Part shown: positions 21,280 through 31,124 of the stretch, piece after piece
Layout of the letters: every line of letters begins with the position of its first letter
Position numbering within the stretch: position 1 is the first letter of the stretch
NCBI GenBank assembly: GCA_902558835.1
Contig: CACEFK010000003.1
Location: forward strand, 1 to 64,000
Length of the DNA stretch: 64,000 nt
Direction of reading: 5' to 3'
Source of the DNA: an uncultured Pelagibacteraceae bacterium
GTDB lineage: Bacteria > Pseudomonadota > Alphaproteobacteria > Pelagibacterales > Pelagibacteraceae
The notes under the pieces: model-generated
Seen by the model: the letters and a program-made list of their open reading frames with translations, nothing else
Told to the model about the DNA's origin: nothing
Database searches by the model: none
Translations under genes and position numbers: made by a program

Positions 21280-22424
21280 TATTTAAGATTTGAAGATTTA
21301 AAATAGAATGACCTATAAAATATAGAATATAATATCAGTATCAAAAAAAATGGAATTACAGCTATTTTAATATTTTGGACAATTTCATTATCAACCATCC
21401 TTAATGAGGTTTCAGAAAAAATTATTATAAAAAATCCAAAAGTAAAAACAATTATTCTTCTGAAAGAAAAATTTATACTTTCTTTAGATTTAATAATTAA
21501 CAGAAGTGTAGTAAGCATTAATACAGGAATATAAAAAGGTATAAACATTCTTTTGTAAACTTCTTTTATTAGATTATTTATATTTGACATATGACAATTT
21601 TGTTCATCTAAATTATTTTTACTAAACTTAATAAAATTATAATCTTTTAATATACTTAAGCATTTTATTAAGTTTAAAGTTGAAATTTCTTGGGTTTTTC
21701 TTACCGTGATAGTATTAGTCATTGTATCACTTAAATTTATATCTGATTGAGAAAAACTTAAGTTTGTAAATTCATTATTAATTTTACTTATTGTATGACC
21801 ATTAATTAATCTTAAAACGTTTGCATTTTTAATTTTTTTAAATATTCCTTTGTTTGCATAAGTAATTTGAACATTTTTATTGTCTGTATTATTTTTTAAA
21901 TAAATATTGTAGTAAAAACCATTCTCGTCTTTTTTTTCACTGTAAATAGTAATTCCTTTTATGTTGTCATTAAATTTTCCTGCTTTCATGAAATTTTCAA
22001 AGAAATTAAAATTTGATAGTCGTAAATAGGATCTGGCCATATCCTGTGATTTTGGGACTATAAATGCAGTTAATAAAATTTGAAGAGTTAATAAAATTAA
22101 TGAGATCCTAACTAAAAAATTAATTAACTCAAATTTTTTCACCCCAAAGTTCCAGAAAATCATCAGCTCGTTATTCAATTCATATTTTGAGATCACGTAA
22201 AAAAAACTAAAAAAAAATGCAAATGGTAATAATTTTGACATAGTTTTAGGCAAATTCAATAAAGTGTAACTAAAATAAACCCAGTAATCTCTTCCATCTT
22301 CTATTAAAATATCCAGGAAATTTACTGCTTGAAATACCCATATTATTAAGCTTGAGCTTAAAAGAGTAATCAAAAAAAAAAGTGAACAATCTGATAATAA
22401 TTTTCTAAATAAAATTTTTTTCAT
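21279..22424 (-). CDS. lptF: LPS export permease LptF
   Basis: YjgP/YjgQ-like; first of pair, divergent from pepA. Confidence 0.82.
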   Translation of the reverse strand: MKKILFRKLLSDCSLFFLITLLSSSLIIWVFQAVNFLDILIEDGRDYWVYFSYTLLNLPKTMSKLLPFAFFFSFFYVISKYELNNELMIFWNFGVKKFELINFLVRISLILLTLQILLTAFIVPKSQDMARSYLRLSNFNFFENFMKAGKFNDNIKGITIYSEKKDENGFYYNIYLKNNTDNKNVQITYANKGIFKKIKNANVLRLINGHTISKINNEFTNLSFSQSDINLSDTMTNTITVRKTQEISTLNLIKCLSILKDYNFIKFSKNNLDEQNCHMSNINNLIKEVYKRMFIPFYIPVLMLTTLLLIIKSKESINFSFRRIIVFTFGFFIIIFSETSLRMVDNEIVQNIKIAVIPFFLILILYSIFYRSFYFKSSNLK

Positions 22425-22485
22425 TGAATTATACTGTTTTTATTCATATATAGCACTCATCTACTAGAGATTGTATTTAAAATTT

Positions 22486-23940
22486 ATGACAGTAAAAATA
22501 ACTTATAGAAACGAAATATCTAAAAAAAACCCACTAAATCTGATTTTATTTGTAGATGAAAAGTTCAATATTTCAGGCATTAAGAAGTACATTTCCAACT
22601 CAGATTTTATTCTAATTTCAGACTTACTTAAAACAAGAGACGAAAAAAAAAAAATACTAGCTTTCGACATAAGTTCAAAAAAGAAAATAATATTGGTTTC
22701 ATTAAAGAAAAATATTTCTAATTCAGATGTAGAAAACTTAGGAGCAAGTTTTTATAGTCAATTTAAAGATGCTAAAATAAAGGATTTCAATTTAAATTCA
22801 GAAACTTTATTAAGTCAAAATAAAAATTTTGCAGGTTCTTTTGCTCATGGTATAAAATTAAAATCTTACAAATTTGATAAGTATATATCAAAAAAAAGTA
22901 ATAAAAATATTTCAATAATTATAACTGGAAAAAATCAACCATCTAATAAAGATCAAATTAAATTTAGAGCAATTGAAAATGGAACTTTTTATACTAGAGA
23001 TTTAGTTTCTGAACCTGGTAATATTCTGCATCCAGACGAATATGCAAAAAGATTAAACTCGCTTAGAAAATATGGTTTAAAAGTAACTGTATATGATGAA
23101 AAAAAATTAAAAAAACTTGGAATGAACACTTTACTTGGTGTTGGTCAAGGTAGCATAAGAGGATCATACCTTGTTACAATGGAATGGAATGGTTTAGGTA
23201 AAAAATCTAAACCTTTGGCATTTGTGGGTAAAGGAGTATGTTTTGATACTGGTGGAATATCTTTGAAGCCTGCAAAATTCATGGAAGATATGACTTATGA
23301 TATGGCTGGTTCAGCTGTAGTAGTTGGACTAATGAAAAGTTTAGCACTAAGAAAAGCAAAAATAAATGCTGTTGGTGTTGTGGGGTTAGTTGAAAATATG
23401 CCCGGAGGTAATGCACAAAGACCTGGAGATATTGTTAAATCTTACAGTGGTAAAACAGTAGAAATTTTAAATACAGACGCCGAAGGTAGATTAGTTCTTG
23501 CAGATGCCTTAACTTACACAGAAGAGAAATTTAAGCCAAAATTAATTGTAGACTTAGCTACTTTAACAGGAGCTATAATTGTTTCATTAGGTTCTGAATA
23601 TGCAGGTCTATTTTCAAATGATGACAACTTATCGAAACAATTAATTAATGCTGGGGAGAAAGTAGAAGAAAAAGTTTGGAGAATGCCTCTGAATAAAAAT
23701 TTTGACAAGTTAATTGATTCTAAAAATGCAGATATGCAGAATATAAATTATGTTGGTGGAGCAGGGTCTACAACTGCTGCACAATTTTTGCAAAGATTTA
23801 TTTTAAAGAAGACACCTTGGGCGCATCTAGATATAGCTGGAATGGCATTTTCTAAGTATGGAGGTGCATTAAACTCAGGTGGAGCTACAGGTTATGGAGT
23901 AAGATTATTAAACAAACTAATAGAGGATAATTATGAGTAA
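22486..23940 (+). CDS. pepA: Leucyl aminopeptidase (M17); ORF track opens at 22471, ATG 22486 is the likelier start
   Basis: VGKGVCFDTGGISLKPAKFMEDMTYDMAGSA, NTDAEGRLVLADAL. Confidence 0.96.
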   Translation: MTVKITYRNEISKKNPLNLILFVDEKFNISGIKKYISNSDFILISDLLKTRDEKKKILAFDISSKKKIILVSLKKNISNSDVENLGASFYSQFKDAKIKDFNLNSETLLSQNKNFAGSFAHGIKLKSYKFDKYISKKSNKNISIIITGKNQPSNKDQIKFRAIENGTFYTRDLVSEPGNILHPDEYAKRLNSLRKYGLKVTVYDEKKLKKLGMNTLLGVGQGSIRGSYLVTMEWNGLGKKSKPLAFVGKGVCFDTGGISLKPAKFMEDMTYDMAGSAVVVGLMKSLALRKAKINAVGVVGLVENMPGGNAQRPGDIVKSYSGKTVEILNTDAEGRLVLADALTYTEEKFKPKLIVDLATLTGAIIVSLGSEYAGLFSNDDNLSKQLINAGEKVEEKVWRMPLNKNFDKLIDSKNADMQNINYVGGAGSTTAAQFLQRFILKKTPWAHLDIAGMAFSKYGGALNSGGATGYGVRLLNKLIEDNYE

Positions 23941-24343
23941 TATTGAGCAAACTTTATCAATCATTAAACCAGATGCAGTTGAAAGAAATCTCGACAATGA
24001 AATTAAAGAAATGTTTAAAACTAATGGTTTTAAAATTTTAAAAGAAAAAAAAATACAAATTGAAAAATCAGAAGCTGAAAAGTTTTATAAAGTTCATGAA
24101 ACCAAACCATTTTATAATGATTTATGTGCCTATTTATCATCAGGTCCGATTGTTGTAATGGTTCTTGAGAAAGACAACGCAGTTTTAGGAAATAGAGAAT
24201 TAATGGGTGCTACAAATCCAGAAGATGCAGAAGAAGGCACTATTAGAAAAAAATACGGGATTTCAATAGACAAAAACTCTGTCCACGGATCTGATAGTGT
24301 TGAAAATGCTAAAATTGAGATAGATTTTTTCTTTAAAGATTAA
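23933..24343 (+). CDS. ndk: Nucleoside diphosphate kinase
   Basis: QTLSIIKPDAVERN, GATNPEDAEEGTIRKKYG, NSVHGSDS. Confidence 0.97.
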   Translation: MSNIEQTLSIIKPDAVERNLDNEIKEMFKTNGFKILKEKKIQIEKSEAEKFYKVHETKPFYNDLCAYLSSGPIVVMVLEKDNAVLGNRELMGATNPEDAEEGTIRKKYGISIDKNSVHGSDSVENAKIEIDFFFKD

Positions 24344-24914
24344 AAACTTTTAGTATAGCTTTTGAGTACAGTTTATGCTCTTGAACTAAAATTTTTTTAG
24401 CAAGAGAGGACACCGTATCTTTTTTTGAAATTTTCACTTTCTTTTGTAGAACAATCTTTCCCGAGTCTAATCTAGCATTTACAAAATGAACAGTGCATCC
24501 TGAGTATTTTTCCTTATTATTTAATACTCTTTGGTGAGTATTTAATCCTTTATATTTAGGTAGTAAAGAGGGGTGTATATTTAAAATTTTCCCTTTAAAT
24601 TTTTTTATAAAATTTTTTGACAAAATTTTCATAAATCCGGCTAGACAAATCATCTCAATATTATTTTTTTTTAAGATAGAAAGTAGATTATTTTCACTTA
24701 ATTGTTTGTTTTTAAAATTTAAAACTTTTTTTTTAATTTTAAATTTTTGGGCATAATTTAAACCCTTTGCCTTAGAGTTATTTGAAACAATAAAGTTAAT
24801 TGATATAGGAGATAATTTTGTTTTAGAAAATTTAATTAAAGATTTTAAATTACTACCTGTCCCTGAAATAAATACAGCTGTTCTAATTCTATTGATACCA
24901 GTTGATAGAACCAT
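24333..24914 (-). CDS. purN: Phosphoribosylglycinamide formyltransferase
   Basis: FISGTGSNLKSLI, LAGFMKIL, NIHPSLLPKYKG. Confidence 0.95.
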   Translation of the reverse strand: MVLSTGINRIRTAVFISGTGSNLKSLIKFSKTKLSPISINFIVSNNSKAKGLNYAQKFKIKKKVLNFKNKQLSENNLLSILKKNNIEMICLAGFMKILSKNFIKKFKGKILNIHPSLLPKYKGLNTHQRVLNNKEKYSGCTVHFVNARLDSGKIVLQKKVKISKKDTVSSLAKKILVQEHKLYSKAILKVFNL

Positions 24915-25920
24915 TTAATTTAACTTTGTTTTTACCATTTAAAATTTTTCCAATAACATATGGTTTGTATTCTTTTGAAAAAAATTTACTTATTTTTTTT
25001 AAATTTTTACTTTCAACAATAAGACAAAAACCAACTCCACAATTAAATGTTTTAAGCATTTCTTTATCAGAAATTCCATTATTTTTAAGCCAATTAAATA
25101 TTTTAGAAGTTTTAATTTTATCTAAACTTATATGTGCAGAGAGCTTATCTGGTATAATCCTTTTAATATTATCAGACAAACCTCCCCCAGTTATATTTGC
25201 ACAGCCATTTATTAAGTTGTTGTTTATCAAATTCATTATTTCTTTAACATATATTTTAGTTGGTTTTAGAAGCTCAGATTTTAAAAATTTTTTTTTTTTA
25301 ATATTTATTTTTTTTTGTTTTAATAAATATCTTACAAGAGAATACCCATTAGAATGTAAACCGCTAGAAGGAATTGCAACTATAAGATTATTTTTTTTTA
25401 TTTTATTTTTATTTAAAATTCTATTCTTTCCAACAACTCCTACAGCAAAACCTGCGATATCAAATTTACCTTTTTCATACGTACCTGGCATTTCAGCAGT
25501 TTCTCCACCAACGAGTTCACATTCTGATTGATTGCAGCCTTTGTTAATTCCTTTTATAATTGCCTTAAGTTTTTTAAGATCAATTTTATTTATTGAAATA
25601 TAATCTAAAAAAAGTAAAGGTTTAGCTCCTTGAACAATTAAATCATTTACACTCATAGCTACAAGATCAATACCAATGGTATCAAATTTATTTAATGTAT
25701 TAGCAATTTCAATTTTAGTTCCCACACCATCAGTACAAGCAACGATTCTAGGTTGTTTAATATTACCAGGTATATTTGTGATTGAACCAAACCCTCCTAT
25801 ATTAGAGAACTTTTTTTTGCCTCTTTTTTTTGCTGAAACTGTAGAAATGAAATCAACAAACTTGTCTGCAGCTTTAATATTAACTCCACTTTTTTTATAG
25901 GTAAATTTTTTTTTATTCAT
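24889..25920 (-). CDS. purM: Phosphoribosylformylglycinamidine cyclo-ligase
   Basis: YKKSGVNIKAADKFV, ACTDGVGTKIEIA, LVGGETAEMPGTY, ITGGGLSDNI. Confidence 0.96.
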   Translation of the reverse strand: MNKKKFTYKKSGVNIKAADKFVDFISTVSAKKRGKKKFSNIGGFGSITNIPGNIKQPRIVACTDGVGTKIEIANTLNKFDTIGIDLVAMSVNDLIVQGAKPLLFLDYISINKIDLKKLKAIIKGINKGCNQSECELVGGETAEMPGTYEKGKFDIAGFAVGVVGKNRILNKNKIKKNNLIVAIPSSGLHSNGYSLVRYLLKQKKINIKKKKFLKSELLKPTKIYVKEIMNLINNNLINGCANITGGGLSDNIKRIIPDKLSAHISLDKIKTSKIFNWLKNNGISDKEMLKTFNCGVGFCLIVESKNLKKISKFFSKEYKPYVIGKILNGKNKVKLNGSINWYQ

Positions 25921-25931
25921 TAATATGTTTT

Positions 25932-27020
25932 ATGAAATTTATTTCTCTACTTAGTAATTTAAGGCTTTTATATAATTTTTTTTTATTTCTTGCTTTAATA
26001 AATATTTTCTTTTCCACAGAAAAAAGTCATGCAAAGACATTTTCTATAAATGATATTGAAATATCAACACCTTTTGAAATAAATTTTAATAAAAATGAAA
26101 TTATCGACGAAGGATTTGTAAAGGCATTTAATGAACTAATTTTGTCAATTGTACAAAGTAAAGATCAGGTAAAATTAAAGAATACATCAATTAATCAAAT
26201 AAAAGGAATGATAGAAACTTTCTCAATCAAGGAAGAAAAGTTTATTGATGAAATTTATTATCTTGTCCTAAATGTTTCATTTAATAAAAAAAATATATTT
26301 GATTTATTAGAAACAAAAAATATTTTTCCATCTATACCTGTGAAAAAAGATTTTTTATTCATACCCGTACTTGTTGATCAAAATAAAAATCAAGTTTTAA
26401 TGTTCTCTGAGAATAAGTTATTTTCCCGTTGGAATTTAAATAATAAAAAATACAGTCTTTTAAATTATATTTTACCTACTGAAGATTTAGATGATTTTAG
26501 ATTGATAAAACAAAACATTAATATTTTGGAAACTTATGACTTCAAAGAAATTTTAAATAAATACAATATAAATGATCACATTATTATGATTGTATTTAAG
26601 GATAATAATAAAATAAGAGTATATAACAAAATTTTTTTTAATCAAAATAACAATTTAAAAAATTTAAATTATACTGAAGTCAATTTTGATGATGAAGAAG
26701 AGTTATTTGAATTTATTGATAATTTAAAATTAGTCTACGAAGATTTTTGGAAATCACAAAATCAAATCAATACTTCAGTAAAGTTATCTTTAAATATTTC
26801 TATTGATAATTCTAATAATATAAAAATTAATAAATTTGAAAAAATATTATCTGATATGGATTTGATATATAATTTTTCAATTTATAAGTTCGATAATCGA
26901 AATAATTTTTATAAAGTTATTTTTAATGGAACACCTGACAAGTTTTTAGAAGTTATGAGTGATCAAAATTATGATTTTGAAATTAAAAATAAAATTTGGG
27001 TTTTAAATGACAAATCTTAA
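25932..27020 (+). CDS. DUF2066-like secreted protein
   Basis: N-terminal signal-like segment; position directly before hda and divergent from purM as in other alphaproteobacteria. Confidence 0.6.
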   Translation: MKFISLLSNLRLLYNFFLFLALINIFFSTEKSHAKTFSINDIEISTPFEINFNKNEIIDEGFVKAFNELILSIVQSKDQVKLKNTSINQIKGMIETFSIKEEKFIDEIYYLVLNVSFNKKNIFDLLETKNIFPSIPVKKDFLFIPVLVDQNKNQVLMFSENKLFSRWNLNNKKYSLLNYILPTEDLDDFRLIKQNINILETYDFKEILNKYNINDHIIMIVFKDNNKIRVYNKIFFNQNNNLKNLNYTEVNFDDEEELFEFIDNLKLVYEDFWKSQNQINTSVKLSLNISIDNSNNIKINKFEKILSDMDLIYNFSIYKFDNRNNFYKVIFNGTPDKFLEVMSDQNYDFEIKNKIWVLNDKS

Positions 27021-27669
27021 TCAGCAAATACTTAAATTTGATTATGATCAAAATTTTAAAGATCAGGATTTTTATGTTTCAAAAAGCAACGAACACTCTT
27101 TTAGTCTTTTAAATAGTTGGCCAAAATGGGATAGAAATTTTATAAACTTAATAGGTGAAAAGTTTTCAGGAAAAAGTCACTTAATAAATATATTTTTAGA
27201 AAAGCATAGAGGAATTAAAATTAATTCAGAAGATATTAATAATGACTTTCTTCGACAAATTAAAATATATGAAAATATTATTGTTGAGGATTTAACTGAA
27301 AAAATAAATGAAAACTTATTATTTACACTTATAAATATAATAGATCAGGATAATAAGTATTTAATAGTTACTTCAAAAATACCAATAGTTAACTTTGAAT
27401 TTAAATTAAATGATCTTAATTCAAGATCTGCTAATTTTATTTTATCTCAAATTGAAAAACCTGGTGACGATTTAATTTATGCACTAATATTAAAAAATCT
27501 TTCTGATCGTCAAATATCAATAGACCAAAAACTTATTGAATTTATAATTAAGAGAATTGATAGAACTTATGGCAAAATTTCCGATTTCATATATAAAATC
27601 GACGAAATTAGTTTAAAAAGAAAGAAACCAATCGATTTTAAAATTATAAAAGAAGCATTAGAGGTTTAA
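27007..27669 (+). CDS. hda: DnaA-like/Hda regulatory inactivation protein
   Basis: 220 aa, LIGEKFSGKSHLINIF P-loop, DnaA domain III-like. Confidence 0.8.
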   Translation: MTNLNQQILKFDYDQNFKDQDFYVSKSNEHSFSLLNSWPKWDRNFINLIGEKFSGKSHLINIFLEKHRGIKINSEDINNDFLRQIKIYENIIVEDLTEKINENLLFTLINIIDQDNKYLIVTSKIPIVNFEFKLNDLNSRSANFILSQIEKPGDDLIYALILKNLSDRQISIDQKLIEFIIKRIDRTYGKISDFIYKIDEISLKRKKPIDFKIIKEALEV

Positions 27670-29454
27670 TTGAATAAATACAGAACACACAAGTGTAATG
27701 AATTAAGAAAAGAGGATGTAGATAAAAAAATTTCTCTTTCAGGCTGGATAAATAAAAAAAGAGACCATGGGAATTTATTATTTATTGATTTGAGAGATAA
27801 TTATGGAATTACCCAATGTATAATTGATAAAGATAATAAATATTTTTCTGATTTAGAAAAAATGCAATTAGAGACTGTAATTAAAGTTGAGGGAAAAGTA
27901 GTTAATAGATCTAAAGAAACAATTAATTCTGAAATAGACACAGGTGAAATAGAGATTGTTATTGAGAAGCATGAAGTTTTAGGGACTTGTAAAGAATTAC
28001 CTATGCCAATCTTTAGTGACCAAGAATATGCTGAAGAAATAAGATTGAAATATAGATTTTTAGATTTAAGAAGAAAAAAAATTCATGAAAATATTATTTT
28101 AAGATCTAAAGTTATTTCATACATCAGAAATGAAATGACTAAATTAGGTTTTTTAGAATTTCAAACACCAATTTTAACTTCATCTAGTCCGGAGGGCGCT
28201 AGAGATTTTTTAGTGCCTAGTCGTTTAAATCCTGGAAAATTTTATGCATTACCTCAAGCCCCTCAACAATTTAAACAATTAATAATGGTCTCAGGTTTTG
28301 ATAGATATTTTCAAATTGCACCTTGTTTTAGAGATGAAGATGCAAGAGCAGACAGAAGTCCTGGAGAATTTTATCAATTAGATTTAGAAATGTCATTTGT
28401 TGAGCAGGAAGATGTATTTAATGTAGTTGAGAAATTAATGATTAATACATTTAAAAATTTTTCAACTAAAAAACTGATGTTTGATAACTTTCCAAAGATT
28501 TCATACAAGGAAGCAATGCTTAAATATGGTACTGATAAACCAGATTTAAGAAACCCGCTCATTGTAAATGATATAACTGAAATTTTTACAAGAGAAGATG
28601 TTTCATTTGAAATATTTAAAAAATTAGTAAAATCTGGATCTAAAGTAAGATGTATTATTACAAAAAACACGAAAAATAAGCCAAGAAGTTTTTTTGATAA
28701 TATTGATAAATGGGCAAAAGAAGAAGGTGCTTCTGGTTTAGCTTACTTTACTTTTGAAAAAGATAAAGATATTTCAGCAAAAGGCCCTATAGGAAAATTT
28801 TTTTCTAAAGATGCTTTGGCTGAAATCATGGAAAAAACAAACTGTGAAATAGGGGATAGTATTTTTATGGCTTGTGGAAAACAAGATGAATTAGAAAAAA
28901 TTACTGCACTAGCAAGAGATAAAATTGCAAAAGATCTAGATTTAATTGATGAAAATGTTTTCGCATTTTGCTGGATTGTTGACTATCCAATGTTTGAAAA
29001 AGATGAATCAACAAACAAGATTGAATTTAGTCATAATCCATTTTCAATGCCTCAAGGTGATTTAAGTGAAAAAGATTATGAAAACCCATTAGATATACTT
29101 GCTTATCAATACGACATAGTTTGTAATGGTATAGAATTATCTTCAGGAGCAATTAGAAATCACAAACCAGAGCTTATGTATAAACTTTTCTCCATTGCAG
29201 GATACGATAAAAATCAAGTAGATGAAAAATTTAGTGGCATGATTAATGCACTTAGTTATGGCGCACCACCACACGGAGGAATAGCACCTGGTATTGATAG
29301 AATCGTAATGTTACTTGCTAATGAGAAGAATATTAGGGAAGTTACTATGTTTCCAATGAATCAAAATGCGCAAGATTTGATGATGAATGCACCATCTGAG
29401 GTAAATCCAGATCAATTGAAAGAACTAAATTTAGCCTTAAAAACTAAAAAATAA
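27670..29454 (+). CDS. aspS: Aspartyl-tRNA synthetase (TTG start)
   Basis: RTHKCNELRKEDVDKKISLSGWI, PQQFKQLIMVSGFDRYFQIAPCFRDEDARADR, GIAPGIDRIVMLL. Confidence 0.97.
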   Translation: MNKYRTHKCNELRKEDVDKKISLSGWINKKRDHGNLLFIDLRDNYGITQCIIDKDNKYFSDLEKMQLETVIKVEGKVVNRSKETINSEIDTGEIEIVIEKHEVLGTCKELPMPIFSDQEYAEEIRLKYRFLDLRRKKIHENIILRSKVISYIRNEMTKLGFLEFQTPILTSSSPEGARDFLVPSRLNPGKFYALPQAPQQFKQLIMVSGFDRYFQIAPCFRDEDARADRSPGEFYQLDLEMSFVEQEDVFNVVEKLMINTFKNFSTKKLMFDNFPKISYKEAMLKYGTDKPDLRNPLIVNDITEIFTREDVSFEIFKKLVKSGSKVRCIITKNTKNKPRSFFDNIDKWAKEEGASGLAYFTFEKDKDISAKGPIGKFFSKDALAEIMEKTNCEIGDSIFMACGKQDELEKITALARDKIAKDLDLIDENVFAFCWIVDYPMFEKDESTNKIEFSHNPFSMPQGDLSEKDYENPLDILAYQYDIVCNGIELSSGAIRNHKPELMYKLFSIAGYDKNQVDEKFSGMINALSYGAPPHGGIAPGIDRIVMLLANEKNIREVTMFPMNQNAQDLMMNAPSEVNPDQLKELNLALKTKK

Positions 29455-29455
29455 C

Positions 29456-30280
29456 TTATTTTTTACCTTTTAGACTTATTTTTACATCTGAAAGATCAAC
29501 TAGATTTTTTTTATAATTATTTCTAACGAAACCTTTACTAGTAATATCTTTCACAATTTTCAATAATTGATTTTGATCTTCAGAGCTTTGATCCTCTGTG
29601 TTGATAGCCTCATTTCCCCCAATAGCTGGAGTATGAGCTAGATCCTCTCTATTTTGATATGAAATAGCTAATTCTCTGAAAATATAATCCAAAATTGATG
29701 TAGCGCTTAAAATTCTATCATTACCATGGACTTTTCCAGATGGTTCAAATTTTGTACCCACAAATGCACTTATAAACTCATCTAATGGAACACCATATTG
29801 AAGTCCTAGAGAAACAGCAATTGCAAAATTATTCATTAAAGCTTTTACAAGCTCACCTTCTTTACTGGTATCAATAAATATTTCTCCAATTTTTCCGTCT
29901 TCATACTCTCCAGTATGCAGGTAAACTTTGTGATCACCAATAGTAGCTTTTTGAATATATCCTTTTCTTCTGTCTGGCATGCTAAATCTTTTACCTGACT
30001 TCTCGTTTGCTGTGTTTATACTTCTTATTACACTTTCTTTATTTATTGAGCTTTTTTTATCTGTTTCGTTAATTACTTCTACTTTGTTATTTTCAAGGAC
30101 TTTGTTGTTTTTAGGGTCTAGACTTTTTGTTTTTCTATTATCAAGTTTAACGTCTAAAACCTCAAATTTACCATCATCTCTTTTTTCTAAATTTTTTAAC
30201 TCTGCCTCATTAATATCATCTAAGTAATGATTTACTTTAAAGGTACAGGTATAATAAGTTTCTACTAAATACTTTGCCAT
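29456..30280 (-). CDS. Stand-alone protein similar to the C-terminal region of B12-dependent (class II) ribonucleotide reductase NrdJ
   Basis: [108 protein letters not shown] resembles the alphaproteobacterial NrdJ C-terminus. Confidence 0.75.
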   Translation of the reverse strand: MAKYLVETYYTCTFKVNHYLDDINEAELKNLEKRDDGKFEVLDVKLDNRKTKSLDPKNNKVLENNKVEVINETDKKSSINKESVIRSINTANEKSGKRFSMPDRRKGYIQKATIGDHKVYLHTGEYEDGKIGEIFIDTSKEGELVKALMNNFAIAVSLGLQYGVPLDEFISAFVGTKFEPSGKVHGNDRILSATSILDYIFRELAISYQNREDLAHTPAIGGNEAINTEDQSSEDQNQLLKIVKDITSKGFVRNNYKKNLVDLSDVKISLKGKK

Positions 30281-30394
30281 TTGACCTCAATTTAAATTTT
30301 AATTTGAATAATGAATCAATTAATTTATATACATATTCATATTTTAGTCTAATTTAAATTTTACAATTTTTAATTGAATAAATAAAAAAATATT

Positions 30395-30754
30395 ATGTTG
30401 ACACTCTTAAAAAAAATTTTCACATGGTGGAATCAAGATACTTTTGGAACAAGACTAAAAACTATTTTTTTTGGAAAACTAGTTGGGACTGATGAGCTAG
30501 GTAATAAATATTATGAGAGTAAAAACGGAAAAAGATGGGTTATCTATTCAAACACAATTGATGCATCAAAAATTCCTGTTGAATGGTATTCTTGGATACA
30601 TTTTACACCAAATAAAATTGAGAAAAAACACACCTTAGAAAAATATGAATGGCAAAAACCACATCAAGAAAATTTAACTGGGACTGACGCTGCATATTAT
30701 CCAAATAAAAATCAAGATGGTATTAAAAAGAAATACTCAAGTTGGAAAGAATAA
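30395..30754 (+). CDS. NADH:ubiquinone oxidoreductase subunit NDUFA12-like
   Basis: TWWNQDTFGTRLKTIFFGKLVGTDELGNKYYESKNGKRWVIYSN...PVEWYSWIHF. Confidence 0.93.
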   Translation: MLTLLKKIFTWWNQDTFGTRLKTIFFGKLVGTDELGNKYYESKNGKRWVIYSNTIDASKIPVEWYSWIHFTPNKIEKKHTLEKYEWQKPHQENLTGTDAAYYPNKNQDGIKKKYSSWKE

Positions 30755-31124
30755 TTTTAAATTAATCTATTTAGTTTTTTTATTTTATTTTTGTTTAGTT
30801 TTAAACTCAAACGCAAAAAGTAATTTAGAAGGAACTTTTACTGATATAAAAATTTTGGATAAAATAAGTTCTAAAAACACTTTGCTTAAAATTAAAAATG
30901 GAGAATTAATTAAGTTTAAAGATTTATCAATTAAAAGTATGAAATGTAAAAATTCAGAATTTGATGATAATCCAGAAATAACTGCTTATATACAAGTTCG
31001 AGATTTGACTAATAAAAATAATGATGAAGTTTTTGTTTTTAATGGTTGGATGTTTTCATCAAGTCCATCAATCGCACCATTTGATCATCCTGTTTATGAT
31101 GTTTGGCTTGTAAACTGTTATTAA
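30717..31124 (+). CDS. DUF2155-like protein (true start may lie downstream of 30717)
   Basis: Follows NDUFA12; TAYIQVRDLTNKNNDEVFVFNGWMFSSSPSIAPFDHPVYDVWLVNC. Confidence 0.82.
   Translation: MVLKRNTQVGKNNFKLIYLVFLFYFCLVLNSNAKSNLEGTFTDIKILDKISSKNTLLKIKNGELIKFKDLSIKSMKCKNSEFDDNPEITAYIQVRDLTNKNNDEVFVFNGWMFSSSPSIAPFDHPVYDVWLVNCY

Noticed and set aside
24902-25531. 209-aa plus-strand ORF antisense to purM
   Set aside because: purM is unambiguous on the minus strand; the antisense frame is low-complexity, hydrophobic and typical of AT-rich antisense ORFs.
30289-30363. Direct repeat AATTTAAATTTTA (30289-30301 and 30351-30363) between the NrdJ-like gene and NDUFA12
   Set aside because: Made only of A/T in an A/T-rich intergenic region; chance occurrence is likely without conservation data.
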